Assembly: GCF_964340395.1 (NCBI RefSeq)
Contig: NC_135553.1
Span: 21,064,449-21,128,448, forward strand
Source: Glandiceps talaboti
Taxonomy: Eukaryota > Hemichordata > Enteropneusta > Spengelidae
DNA: 64,000 nt
Direction: 5' to 3'
A program made the translations under genes and the position numbers. A model generated the notes under the pieces. The model worked only from the letters and a program-made list of their open reading frames with translations. It ran no database searches and was not told where the DNA came from. Positions 1 through 49,300 of this stretch are shown piece by piece; position 1 is the stretch's first letter; every line of letters begins with the position of its first letter.

Positions 1-318
1 TATAAACCGTATGTAGCACTTGGAATTCTTTGGAAATAGACTCCTACATTGTGTAAGGCAGGCTAAATAACAATATTATTGTTATACAGGTTATTACAAT
101 GCATGAATGTATGACATTGGACTAACTGTACAATAAAAAACAATTATTATTCTAGCTAGGTAGTTTTGTTACTTAGAATTACACTCCTTTGGTAAAAACA
201 TTATTTTTCCATCTAAAATTATTGAACACTGCCAAGTGTGTACTCAATATTGACATAAGAAGAAGCATTATTTTATTTTACCAACAATTTTTGTATGTGA
301 TTCCTTGTATGCCCACAG

Positions 319-36984
<36,666 letters not shown>

Positions 36985-37972
36985 GAAATAAGACACATCA
37001 CCTATCCCTTGTAAGATAAACTTCCTGCTATAACTGCAGCTGGCTGCAATGAGATGTTGTAAATATTCCGATGTCTATATGTCAAGGATACCAGTGACTT
37101 TTTGAATCATTCTGATTGGTGTGGCTATAAAGGTCAATGAACTCTACAAGGAACTTTTATTATAGGACAATTCAACTTCACACTCAATCAATTTGTAAAC
37201 ACGTTCAGAAAAAAGATTCTGAAATACCAATCTTTCTTGCAATATTAATGCCACATATCGGTACGTGTAAAGTTCACCTGATATTACCAATTTTATGTTA
37301 ATGCACCCAAATTGTATATATATGGTATAGAGAGATCGAGTGGCAATTTATGGATTTTCAAAGTAATGAGGACGGTACGTTTTTTTCTGTCAAGACAGTC
37401 TTCCGAGGCAGATACACCCTTAGTTCTTGGATGTGTAGTGAATGTCAAGACAGAAGCATGTGATACAATTTTACAAACATAAAATTACGTTTAATGTATA
37501 ATTATGTACTAGCCGTCCAGAACTAGCTATGAAATATTGACATTCAAGTTATACGCACAGTAATCAGGTTTAGAAATTTAATGAAGAAATTCACTGATAT
37601 TTGTAATTTTGAGATCATAAAAGATCATGAATTTGGCATAAAAGCTATAGAGCAGGGCATACCTAGTGCTGGGTCAAAGGTCATTGCATATTGGGCACTT
37701 CATAGCAAGTTCTGGGTCAGAGGTCGTCGTAATAGCCTATACTGCACTATGTAGAAGTCGTGATAAGCTGTACCCACTAGTTTTTTTTATCTGTGGACAT
37801 TGTACTTTTTTTCCCCTGTTTACAGGTCACTGAAGGATTTTTACATTTTCTGTAAAAGTTACAATTTCAAAGATACTTTGACAGAACTACAGTGACATAA
37901 TTCACCTTTATAGAAAATTACACAGGAAATTTTCACACTACTTACGCATTAGATTACAAGGCGAATTTGGTC

Positions 37973-37992
37973 GGGGGGGGGGGGGGGGGGGG
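37973..37992 (+). repeat. 20-base G homopolymer
   Basis: Uninterrupted run of G in the VWA3A 3' region. Long G or C runs also occur at 10371-10396, 14802-14816 (C) and 28513-28526 (C). Confidence 0.97.
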
Positions 37993-38812
37993 TGCTGCCA
38001 AGACTAGAAACCATAGCAGTTAACAGTCCTAAGACGATTGAGCATTTAGACTGGTATGGTTCATTGCAATGTTTGTTTGGTAAACAACTGAAATTGTACC
38101 TCAGTCAGATCTCTTTACCTGTGTAGTAGTAGTAGTATGTTTTATTAACAATGTCACAGTCAGCATAATCAACAACGTCATGGTCAGTCAGTATCTTCAA
38201 CAATGTCACGGTCAGTTAGCACATTTACAACACTTGTTCCTTATCATAAATGTTTATTTTACATCCCATATGAATGCAAATTATACATAGTTTGGCCAAT
38301 AACAGATCTTCACACACACAAAAAAAACCCCACAACAAACAGAACAAAAATTGGATGTACTTCTGGCAGTAGTGACCAGTGTTTTGGTAATTAAAAGACC
38401 GACACATTGTTGCAGAATAGGCTGTAGCTTAGAATCATAGAAATACAAATATATTTTTATATTTTTTTTTTTTTCAAGTGAAAATTTCATATGATTGTAA
38501 TGTAGATTGATACCATTAGCTTTGATTTCTAAATATTGCCAAAAATTGGAGGAGAATTAATCATAGTACATAAAAGGAAGTAAATATTGTAATTGTCAAT
38601 TGCCCACCTTTCAAGATATGTGTTTTGGTAAGTTTTATCATATCATTTAATAATGCAAAGAAAGCACACTATTATAAGAAGAAAAAAAAAGTACATTTAT
38701 TCGGTGTAAATTTTGTTTTATGGTAGATGTGTAGTGTATATCTACATGGATGTAAAAAGTCTTTGAAAAGTAGAAACATATAAAATGTATGCTAAGAGTT
38801 TCTATACAGTGA

Positions 38813-38818
38813 AATAAA
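38813..38818 (+). promoter_or_regulatory. candidate polyadenylation signal AATAAA
   Basis: First AATAAA on the + strand after the VWA3A stop codon, followed by a T/GT-rich stretch (attgtatgtatgtctg). ATTAAA variants occur earlier, so this is a candidate only. Confidence 0.4.
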
Positions 38819-39828
38819 GCTGACTTTCTATCAAATTGTATGTATGTCTGAAATATAATGAGAAGTATCGTGATGGATGAAGTCAGTGAACATGACATTC
38901 ACAAGCCATTAACGGTCCAAGTGCAACAAACCCGCGGGCTTGCCTGACGAAAACGGGTGTCATAAAAGTTGTTTGCATCTCTAAAGCTGTTTGTAGTGTT
39001 ACTTATAATAGCCTAATAAATTGATAACAACTGATATAAGATGGAGATAAGGTTTGCCTCAATTGACCCACTCCTTAGAAATGATCTTACGCTGTGAACT
39101 ACACTGTTTACTTGTGTTATGTAAGAGCCCATCATCACATGTGTAAATATTGGTACTCTTTGATAACAAGTGGACTTGCTTCTTTAATGGCTTGTCCCAG
39201 TAATGAGAAAAGCATGTTACCACACTGGTAATCGAGACTTCTGTTTACTAAGATAGACGCAGACTAAATCTACTGTTCTTCAAAGTGCTAGATTACACAA
39301 GTGGGCGATAGCGGTTCCTCTGTTGTGCGATTCTAATCACCCTGTGATCAAGATAGTGTAAACATTGGAAGTCCCAAAACAGCTCTGCAAGTGCATGGAA
39401 CTCTAAATAAACTAGTTTTCAGAGACGCTACCCTACTGAGACTATAATTAAACCAACGTCCATTCAATAGCTTATCACGGTTGTATCAACATGTTACCAC
39501 AAAAGTTGTAGTTTGTGGCTATCTAAGTAAACCGAAGGCTCAATTACCACAGCAATATTTTTTAAACTCTCTCACTTTTTCCCTGAACCATATTCTCTGT
39601 CACTAAATTGCCCATTCTATTTTGGCTCGTCTTTTTTTTTTCATTCTCTTTCTATGTCCATCTTACTTCAAGACATGGTCTGGAAGATGAAACAGTGTTA
39701 GTATCCAATTGAAAGAAACACATCATGGCTATAGCTTGAGAATGACAAGTGAAAGCACACACACTCCTTCGATCCATCACATATAAGCAAATACAACGCT
39801 TAAGGATAATTATTTAGTATTTCAGCTA

Positions 39829-40162
39829 CTCGCCCCACTCACTTTGAATGTTCACATCAGGTGTAAAATACAATGTATTGATTGCTTTAATTATCAGACC
39901 AGTAGTGGTAGCTCTAATGTAATCTATCTGTATACAATGTTTACTCATTGGGAAGGTAGACCCTAGTTAAGTTGATGCTATCAGTGAATGAAGTGTCAAT
40001 AATATTTGCCTATATTCTAATTGTGATACAGTTGGGTTTTGTCTGCTGCCAACACTGTTTACAAATTTGAGTACATTTAGAGTGACCACTACTGGGCTTA
40101 TAATTAAACTGTTATTTTACACTTGATATGAACATTCTAAGTGAATGGGGCAAGTAGCTGAA
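39829..40162. repeat. foldback element with ~46-bp inverted ends
   Basis: The left TTCAGCTACTCGCCCCACTC with AATGTTCACATCAGGTGTAA is complementary to the right TTACACTTGATATGAACATT with GAATGGGGCAAGTAGCTGAA. The spacer of about 240 bp carries no open frame of note. Confidence 0.9.
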
Positions 40163-41365
40163 ACGCTTGTTATCCATTACGCATTGTATGGTGTGTTTGT
40201 GTATGTGTGAGGTTTGAGGGAGTTGTTCATGTGTAAGTCCAGTTATAGCATCCAACTTGATAGATTACAAACGAAAAAAAGGCACAGCTTGGATTAGGGT
40301 TAATATTAAGGTATGAAAAAGTTTTCAGGCAGAGCTATAGAAAGTTGGTCTAGAACAGAAAAATAATCCTATGTAATCCTTATGAGATCTTGGGCTTTTA
40401 AATTTCTGCAATCAAAACGTGCCTCTTCCTAATGAAAGAAAACCCCATGAACATATTTGGTGTACAAGTGGCCGTGGCAGTTTCATGTTGTTAGCTACAG
40501 AGTCATAGGTTTTCCCATCAAAACAAGAAAGTTCTTTTTCAATACCAGGTTGCACCTTTCGGAAATAAAAAGTGGAACTTTTAAATGAAAGTCCTTTTTA
40601 GTGAGCTTGCAATAGGAAAACAATTACATTGAGGCAACACTAGAGGGCGCTATTCATTGACAGCAAACTGTCTGCTGTTGCATGTAATGGGTTGGGCGTA
40701 CCCATGAACGGTAAATTGGTATTATCCAAACACATGAATGGTGAACGTCTTTCTTATGTACATAAAGTAGTAAATACGATATCACTGGTGAATAACTGCC
40801 ATTTTAGAAGGTGAATTGTAAAATGCATGCGAATGGAGAAAATATGACATCAATATTTGCGTTAATGAAAATTGGCAAATTTAAATGCAAAATACACCAA
40901 GTCTTTAATACATGAGAGAATGTTTAGAAAGTAGTTCAGTAACTGTTCACATTGTGTTCATTTATAAGGACACTGATTGGTTTGTCATGTAGGGAGGTAT
41001 AATAAAATCATTTTATAAATCCAAAATCCACAATAAATCCCCAATCTTCATCCACATTGCCACTTTAAATTGTAAATTTATCCTTGATTGTACTTCACAA
41101 CAATGATGCTAAATAAATCACAGAAACAATCACGGTGAAAGAAAGTAGTTGTTTTATTTGTAGTATGCAAAATACAAACAAAAAAATCAAACACATCAAT
41201 CAAATACAAATTTTGTTCAAGTTTTTTTGAACAGATATTTATCATTCACATTTCTTTCAATAAGAGATCAGTAAAAAAACTACAAATTACCAGAATTATA
41301 CAAAATGTAATATATAATACAGTGGAAAAAAAATTGTGCGTTTCCGATAACATGGCCTCAGAGAA

Positions 41366-41394
41366 TAGGTAGGTAGGTAGGTAGGTAGGTAGGT
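41366..41394. repeat. (GGTA)n microsatellite
   Basis: About seven tandem AGGT units in the intergenic interval. Confidence 0.95.
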
Positions 41395-42689
41395 CAGGAT
41401 TTTATTTTATTTTATTTCATCTTTTTATTTTTTATTTTTTTGGAAAAATATTGCTTCAACCCAAAACCAAACGAAATGTCGGTCAAAATACCCCTTCTGT
41501 GATAGTTTGATGAAATATGTACAGACATGACTGGGGAAAGAAAAACAGACGTACATGAAGGTCAAGAAGACAAAGAATTTGTCATCTTTTTGTTTTTAAA
41601 TGTTCAAAAACAATGTTTATGGTTGGCGGATTAAACTTGGGTCAGTCGTGTTATGGGAAACACACAATTTTTGTTTTATTTTGCTTAATTCATTGTGACT
41701 ATCTTTATTTTGACACTGAGTAGACAACTATACATATACAACTACGAACACACAATTACACACGGTATTTCAAAATTCTATAACTGAGATAATCTTGCTT
41801 GCATATTCATTTTGATATCAGATGTTAAAATTGGTAATTTTCACTGGACGATAAGTTACAGGAGATTTCGTCTTAGCTTGCAAATACTATTATAAACGAT
41901 GTATCAGGCTCTGTGAGACTGATCACAAGATTTCATGTTGAGATCGCCACAATGAAGATAACACACAAACGTCCTTTACACAGCAAATTATTGACAAATC
42001 CAAATGAAAATAAAAAGATCTGGCCCTTAACTATACTTCATGTACATATACATGGGTTTATATAATGCCAGTAAAAGGGTTCCTACTAATTGGAAAGGAC
42101 ATAAAACTATACTTTATTACTGTTATTGCAATCATCAACAACACAAGCGCTGATGTATATTTTTTCCCACTGTGCTCTATCCATTCCAACCAATCAGAGT
42201 GAACCTTATAAAGTGCTTCATTCCAACCAATCAGAGTGAAGCTTATAAAAGTGTCTCAGTCATACACTCAAAATATGAGTCTGAGTTGGACACACACCAC
42301 TAAATACTATGCAATACTATGAAGCTTTCAGTCATGTAATGCAACATTTTCCTTTGATCTTTTGGGGGATTTTGATTTTAACTTTCACAAGGTAGATTAT
42401 TTTACATACATGCTGGAAATATTAATGACATAAATGCACTGGCATTGACCCATCAGCCACTCATACCAAGAATTGAACCAACAAATATTGGAAATGATAA
42501 TTAAATATTTCAAAACGAAAGCATACTGATAGTAAAGTGATATCTCAAAAATTAGACTGAGATTAAAGTTGCACAAGCTCCAACTGAAACATCTTCTTTT
42601 TTTTTAAATTGAACTTATAATAACGTATCGGTAACATTGTACACTGTGATCATTATTATTGCATCACCTGTTGATGAATGTATTTTACA

Positions 42690-43098
42690 ACAAGCAATTA
42701 AATCAAATTTGATTTTGGGTCTGCACTCAAAAAACAGCGCCCTCAACGGTGATCACGATTTCAATCTGTTACTGCAATACTTAAGGATAGGATCGACCAC
42801 TGAATGTCTAATTATTGGTATCTTAACAATTTTCAGTCAATAGATTGTGGTTGTCTGTTCACAAAATGATACTAAAGTTACAAATTAGTCCAGTTTTAAC
42901 ATGGTAACAGATTCAAAAACCAAGTTTTTGCTCAAGATTTCAACTTGCCACTACATTTTCACTACTAATTCTAAGGATAATATTGACTAGTAATTAAGTG
43001 ATACAATGTCATTTTATAAGTAAGTGACAATTTTTAACGAATGTATCTTTGGTTACTTGAAAAAAAAATGTTTCAGTTGCAGGTAGTACAGGTTTAAT
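42690..43098. repeat. MITE-like family B, copy 2 (5' end missing)
   Basis: CAGCGCCCTCAACGGTGATC, ATTATTGGTATCTTAACAAT and TCCAGTTTTAACATGGTAAC match copy 1. The right end TTGCAGGTAGTACAGGTTT is followed at 43115-43140 by a second end-like TAGTTGCAGCTAGTGCAG. It ends about 70 bp below the DNAAF5 stop codon. Confidence 0.82.
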
Positions 43099-43167
43099 GA
43101 AAAAAAAATATACATCCTAGTTGCAGCTAGTGCAGTTTTTAGTAGTAACATTAAAACCATGTAGTCA

Positions 43168-43304
43168 TCATGATGTACCTTGTATTCCATTGATATATTC
43201 CAGTAATTGGTTACAATATTTCGGTATTCTGTGTTTGTGTTTTACTTCCTCCACTTGTTCTTTTAACAATCCTGGATGGATAGGTGCAGCTTGTTTTAAC
43301 ACCA
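43168..43304 (-). CDS. DNAAF5: DNAAF5 terminal exon (exon 9)
   Basis: This short 137-nt exon is not visible as a long open frame of its own. Acceptor ctcttag precedes TG GTG TTA AAA, which completes the phase-1 G of exon 8. It reads VVLKQAAPIHPGLL, then EVKHKHRIPKYCNQLLEY, and stops at TGA (43170-43168). The KHKHR-x-P-x-YC-x-QLL block matches the C-terminus of the family, so the exon is secure. A MITE copy ends just past the stop side and a long foldback begins about 65 bp beyond the acceptor side. Confidence 0.92.
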
Positions 43305-46300
43305 CTAAGAGGAAAGAAATAACATTAATCATTCAGAAGCAGATTCACGTGTGTATCACATCAGATACAACTGCTGACATCAGACTGTTGAAAAACGGAA
43401 GCTGTTACAGACAGGGAAACTAAACAATTGAATTGGATTAGTAACACTTGGCTCAGCATGTTGGAAGTGCAGAGACTTGTATTACACACCATGGTTTGAT
43501 AAGAATAGTTTTATGGCTTCTTTATGTGTACATGAAATGCCAAGGGAACTGGAAATTTGTTTGTGAACGTGAATTATTACGTATAATGGCCGTAAAAGTG
43601 TTCTTATCAAATGATGGAATGTAATACAAGTCTCTGTACTTCCAACATGCTGTGCAAAGTGTTATTAATCCAACTCAGTTGTTTACTTTCCCTGTTTGTA
43701 ACAGGTTCTGGTTGTCCATGGTCTGATGATGGTAGTTGTATATTCTAACACACACGTTACACTGACAGTACCAATAAGACAATAAACTGTGTGTGTCAAT
43801 GGAGTCAATTACTGTAAAACCTAGATATTTTCACCACTAGAAAATTTTGAGATTTTACAGTCTTCAGCTAGTTCTGAAAGACTAATTACCAGACTGGTAC
43901 ATTGCGTTTATGTACAAGGGGTTTTAGTTACTACTTATGTTTGCATTTTTGTTTTCCACTGAAATAACATGAAATTAAGTCTTTAGCAAAAATTTCCATG
44001 TTTACGTATTTGGTACAACAAACTTTATTAGGTTTAATTTTGGTACGTACATCTCTTTACGCAAAAATTTCCATGTTTACGTATTTGGTACAACAAACTT
44101 TATTAGGTTTAATTTTGGTACGTACATCTCTTTACGCAAAAATTTCCATGTTTACGTATTTGGTACAACAAACTTTATTAGGTTTAATTTTGGTACGTAC
44201 ATCTCTTTGTATCCTCGTGTGAATGCAACACATGTATTACACCAGTTTACTCTTTATAGCAAAATAGAAATGTTACCTTGACCGACGGAAATGACCAAGC
44301 CTTAAATCAAAAGTCATATGAAATACTTTCTATACACAGAAACCAGGACAAAGTCTTCTTGATAATATCACAAGATATATATGTACTCATTGATGGACTT
44401 TCCAAAATATCAAGTAATTTAGGACTTGGTTTAGTACAAATTTACATGCTAGTAATATTGATGCCATTTATCGCCAATTCATTTTTTACTTTGAATTCCC
44501 AGTTTGTAGAAAGTTCTGCTTGTAAATGCTTGTCTGTCGCTGGTTGTAACCAGGGACTTACACAATAGTGATGACTTACCAAGCACAGCATTCTGAATAT
44601 CGGGGTCAGGGTCGTCTAGATGAACTAGCAATCCTTTGTACATTTCCTCTAAGTGTGCTTTGTACAACGTACGACTATAGTCTTCCTTGAAGCAGTTGAA
44701 ATAAGCAGTAAATGTCTTGGCAACAGCTTTGCGTATCTCATCACTGCTGTCATCCATTCTCTTCAATAACTCCATGTACATCTTATGGAGTCTATCGGGA
44801 TCAAAGGACTCACGACACACCGTCAATAGTTTCTGTAAAACTCTACAGGTTACTAGTCTTGTCGTCTTCACATCATCTTCTAGAAGTGATATAAGCTGGG
44901 TTAACAACTCATCCAGTATGGTAATTAACTGAAAGGAAACAATGTAGCAAGTTTAGATGGGGTGAAAACTGCATTAACAACTTATTCAATATGCTATTTA
45001 AAGTGGCCATATGGATGAGTATTGGGTAATTTATTTTGGACTTTTTAATTTATAAAACAATTTTATCATGGCTTCCTACTTGAAAAATCAATGTGAAACT
45101 ACATAGACCAAGTCCTTGTTTGTAACTCAGTACATTGCGAAAGAGTGATAAATGTGTAAAAAGGTTTGTTATTGTACGTACAAAAACAAACATTTTACAC
45201 ATTTTTAGCTTTTTGCAATGTACTGAGTTACAAACACAGACTTGGTCAATGTTGTTTCACATTGATTTTTCAAGTAGGATGCCATGATAAAATTGTTTTA
45301 TGAATTAAAAATCCAAAACAAATACCCAATCCTCATCAATATGGCCACTTTAATGTAGCAAATACTAGTACTCACATTAGCAGTGCTTTCACTTATGTTG
45401 CAGTATAGACAGTGGAGGGAAATCAACTGTCTATGTTTTCAGAACTCTTAGGGTGTATTTATTAAACTTTACAGTTTGTTTCAGTCTATACATGGCATAA
45501 TTTTAGTTACCTTACGTTAACTTTTGAATGTAAACCTTGAGACTGTTCACAGGATTTCATGTTGAGACACAATGACTGCCAGTAGTTGCTAATAAAATGT
45601 GGAAACAACACTGAAAAAAGAGAGTGGTGACTTAGTGTCTGCTGTCTTTATGCTACAAATATAGTACTCTACTACTACTATTCTGGCCCTCACTTCCTGC
45701 CTGATAATGGCTTATGAACAGCGCCCCTAGTGGCCAAACCATGAAATCTTTTATCTCTGTCTACTATAACTGGAATATGGTGTATTCTGTACCCACCTTG
45801 TCATTGGTAAGTAATCCACTTTGAAACAAAGCCCAAAGACAGGACACTGCTATAGTTCTGACAGCTGCTGCCGTCCTACCAGCATACCATACACAGTTTC
45901 CTAGAATCATGTCTCTGACCACTACCACTACAAAGTCACCAAACTTCTCCTGTGAATTGAGGGTACTGCCAGTACTTGTCACAAGTCTTGACAATAAAGA
46001 AAACAACTTGAGTCTCAATTCTGGGTCCTTGTCTGGATTTAAGTTAGCCTTCAGCATCAGTATGATGTCATCTAAATATTCACCAACCACAGGTCCTGCA
46101 GCAGCAAAAAAAAATAAAAATTCAAATTGAAACTCTCATATCAAAACCCCATTACTATATATACACTGTGTTTTTGCTAAGGCTGGGTAACAGTGAGGGA
46201 ACAGGCATAGTTTCCAATACATTATGTATACCATTATTTTGGTGGTGGGGGGTGGTGGCTGGTAAAATGACAGGGGAACGTGGGTAGATTTTACCTGCGT

Positions 46301-49300
46301 ACCACCCCTTCACAAAAACACTGTTACATTTGGGCTGTTTTAAGATTTGTACAATGTGTGAATCAATGCAATATGGGTTGGGGAAAAAATATGACAGAAC
46401 ATATTTCATCAAATTGGAAACTGCATTACATTTTGATACATTTTTAATACTTCATTATTATGATTTGTCCCGTAAACAATTTGGAGTCAACGTCATCTAC
46501 ATGTAGATTGTAATAAAATTAATTGGCTTTTTTTTTGTCGTTGTTGAGTGTACAAATGATGGGTGAATGGTTAGAGTGGCCGACTTTAAATCTGCAGGCT
46601 GCAGGTTTGAGCTCTGTTGCTGCCATTTGTTTCTGGATACCTAAAGTCCTTTGGCAAGGTTTGAACCATGATTGTGTCTCAGCTTTATAAATGGGGACCT
46701 GGTAGGATAGAGATTGCAATGTGAATGCTTTACATCCTATGCACTTTAATACAGGCTGCAGTGGATTGTATGCTCCCCTGGGAGTTGAGGAAATATAAAG
46801 GGCAGTTGTGTCGCTATAGATCCGTGCCAGGGGTAAAAATTGTAAAGTGCTTTGAGCACAAAGTGGGAAAGTACTATTTAAAAACCAACATTATTATTAT
46901 TTTATTATTACTGCCTTGGGAGCACTAGAAATTAATGCTGCATGCTTCTGGCATACATAATATTATATAGTTGAACATGGCCAGTGCATTTAATGGGTAA
47001 GCCAATATTTGCAACCTTTACTGTAACACCCAAAACACACTCAGTCAATGTACCAAATTAAGGACTTCCCCACTTCAATTCTTCCTTGTTTGCTCCCTCC
47101 AGCTACCGATCGAAAAAAATTGCCCGCCCACTGAAAAATTGCATAAGAACATATTTTTGCAAGAATAGCTTCGTTGGCTGCACCTGTATTGATAGCCAAG
47201 ATATAATTTCACGACATCTGGTTGACTATGTTATTCTATATCAGGGGCATAAATTCTCGTCAATTCTTACTCAAAAATTGACGTATCCTAATAGAGTTCT
47301 ACATACCAGCCTCCGTAAGCAATGTATCAAATATCAGTCTTTCAGTAGAGTAGTTAGTCCATTGTTCATAACTACCCTTTAAGCTGTCCAGTATTTGTTT
47401 AGTATGCAATGCATACAGTTGATCTGAACTGTCTAACCCTTGAACTTCAGCCAGTTGAACCATGCACACCTTCACCTGAAAAATACAAATACCATGCAGT
47501 ATTAGTATCGAACTCATATATCTATATTTTTCACTGTAAAATAACACTATGTTCAATAGGTCACTCCAGACTGCAAACAGGTAATTGAGAATACAGCTAT
47601 CATCACTGCTTTGTACCTTGGTATTCTGTAGAAGTTCAAAAGTGTATATCAGGGATGTTTTTCATATTGTTCAGACATCAAGGAAAGCAGTAGTGCTCTA
47701 TGACTAACATTGTAACCTATACCATGTACATCCAAAGGTACACACAGACATTAAGTAGAGCACCACCATGGCAAATTTTGGAAAGGCCTAATAATTGCTT
47801 TAAGTCCATAGTTAGTCTAAAAGGTACAACCGTTAGTTTGCTTGTGTAACATCTCACTACCCCACTGTGGGAGGGGTTGACCGTTGTGTGAGGAACCCAG
47901 TCCTTCGTACTTTACAGACTACCACTGTACTACTAATTCCTCTCAGAACCCAAATCTTGTTGGTTCAAATCACAACACAGTATCGAGTTTACTGACAGTA
48001 AGAGTCAGTTTGAAGACACCCACACAGTGTAATAATGAATGAGTGTTTGATCAAAATTTCCAGACACCTTCATCTAATCTACAAATACAAACTACATGTA
48101 ATAACAACAATGAACTATGACATATATCTAGTTATTGAACATCTGATACAATACCATAGGTTTTTCCAAGCCACGCGACAGCACTGAGTGAATTCACTCA
48201 ACACATAATGCCCCGAAACATACGGGTACAGTACTTCAGAGCACAGAGCACAGACAACAATGCTATCATTATCATTTGGTGGCTCTCTTTCTTTCAATTT
48301 CGAATGTTGAGTTTTATTTGGAAAGATGGATTCCGGCTGGCTACTCGTAAGTACGAAATTGCATTCGAGAAAACCTATGGTATTGTGTAAAATGTATATA
48401 ACGAACGTTCACAAAAGAACAAACAACAGTAAACGTAACAGCCCAAAAGAAATCACGCCGAGTACACTACATCGGATTTTAACCAGATCGGTTATTGCAG
48501 TACTGTCAATGATTTACTTCTGGTAGTACATAAAATGCCCTTACCTGTTGTTTCAGGTCTTCCACACTACTCATAGCCATGATATTTAGTAGTGTAGTAA
48601 ACAACTGTAAACTGTAATCTTTGCAGTCTGATTGGCCTTTGGATATAACAGCATCAGTACAAGCTAACAACTGGTACAGGTAACTAATCTGGTGTAAGGC
48701 AAATAAAGTCAGCATTTAGTATTCAATATGTTGAGCAGGTAAAAATCATTAATTCTACCATTGTAAGGTCTGTGGCAAAATCTACTCAAGTTCTTCACAA
48801 ATTTCATTCACAACTGGGATTATTTTTATGAATCATCATGAGTCTCCAAAAGATTTGTATTCCAAAATGAGATGTACATTGTAGTTGTGGAAAAAGTTAA
48901 AACCATTTATAGACGCAGGTTGAAGAAAGTCATATATGTATTCACCAAATGAGGCCCACTTTAAACCGGGATGCAGGCATGGAGATCCCTGCTGTTTCTC
49001 TCAAGCTCATTTCACATGTCTTGGAAGCCAATAGCCCATTGTAGTACACCCCAGATGATGCTGACGAGACATCAGCGAAAATTTGAGATTCATTTCCAAG
49101 AATTTTTTGACTGTGAATAGAAATTTTCATTACCAAAAATATCCTGTTGCCTAAATGGACCTGTTTACACATACATTTGTACATCTACATGTACCTCACA
49201 CCGGAGTAACATTTTTAGGTTTGTTTTATGACTGAAGATTTGAAATCAACTGTTCATCTTTACCTGCTCTGCTCTACAGACATCAGGATGTGCAAGAGTA

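Larger units (their letters stand above)
36985..38830 (+). other. probable VWA3A 3' UTR
   Basis: No open frame or splice-consistent exon is seen after the VWA3A stop. The first canonical AATAAA downstream is at 38813-38818, which would give a 3' UTR of about 1.85 kb. A 20-base G run lies at 37973-37992. The extent is inferred only from the signal position. Confidence 0.4.
38831..43167. other. tail-to-tail intergenic interval
   Basis: No supported coding exon, tRNA or rRNA is visible between the VWA3A 3' region and the DNAAF5 stop. It holds a clear foldback element (39829-40162), a (GGTA)n run, a remnant of the AAAGTGGCCAT palindrome family near 40960-41070, and the copy of the CACTAGCTGCAACT family that ends beside the last DNAAF5 exon. 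The DNAAF5 poly(A) site must also lie here. Minus-strand AATAAA occurs at 42113-42118 and near 41153, but I cannot choose between them. Confidence 0.6.

Noticed and set aside
43998-44222. Open frame with three identical 25-residue blocks
   Set aside because: Follows from the 75-bp tandem repeat in a DNAAF5 intron; no splice or start context supports it.
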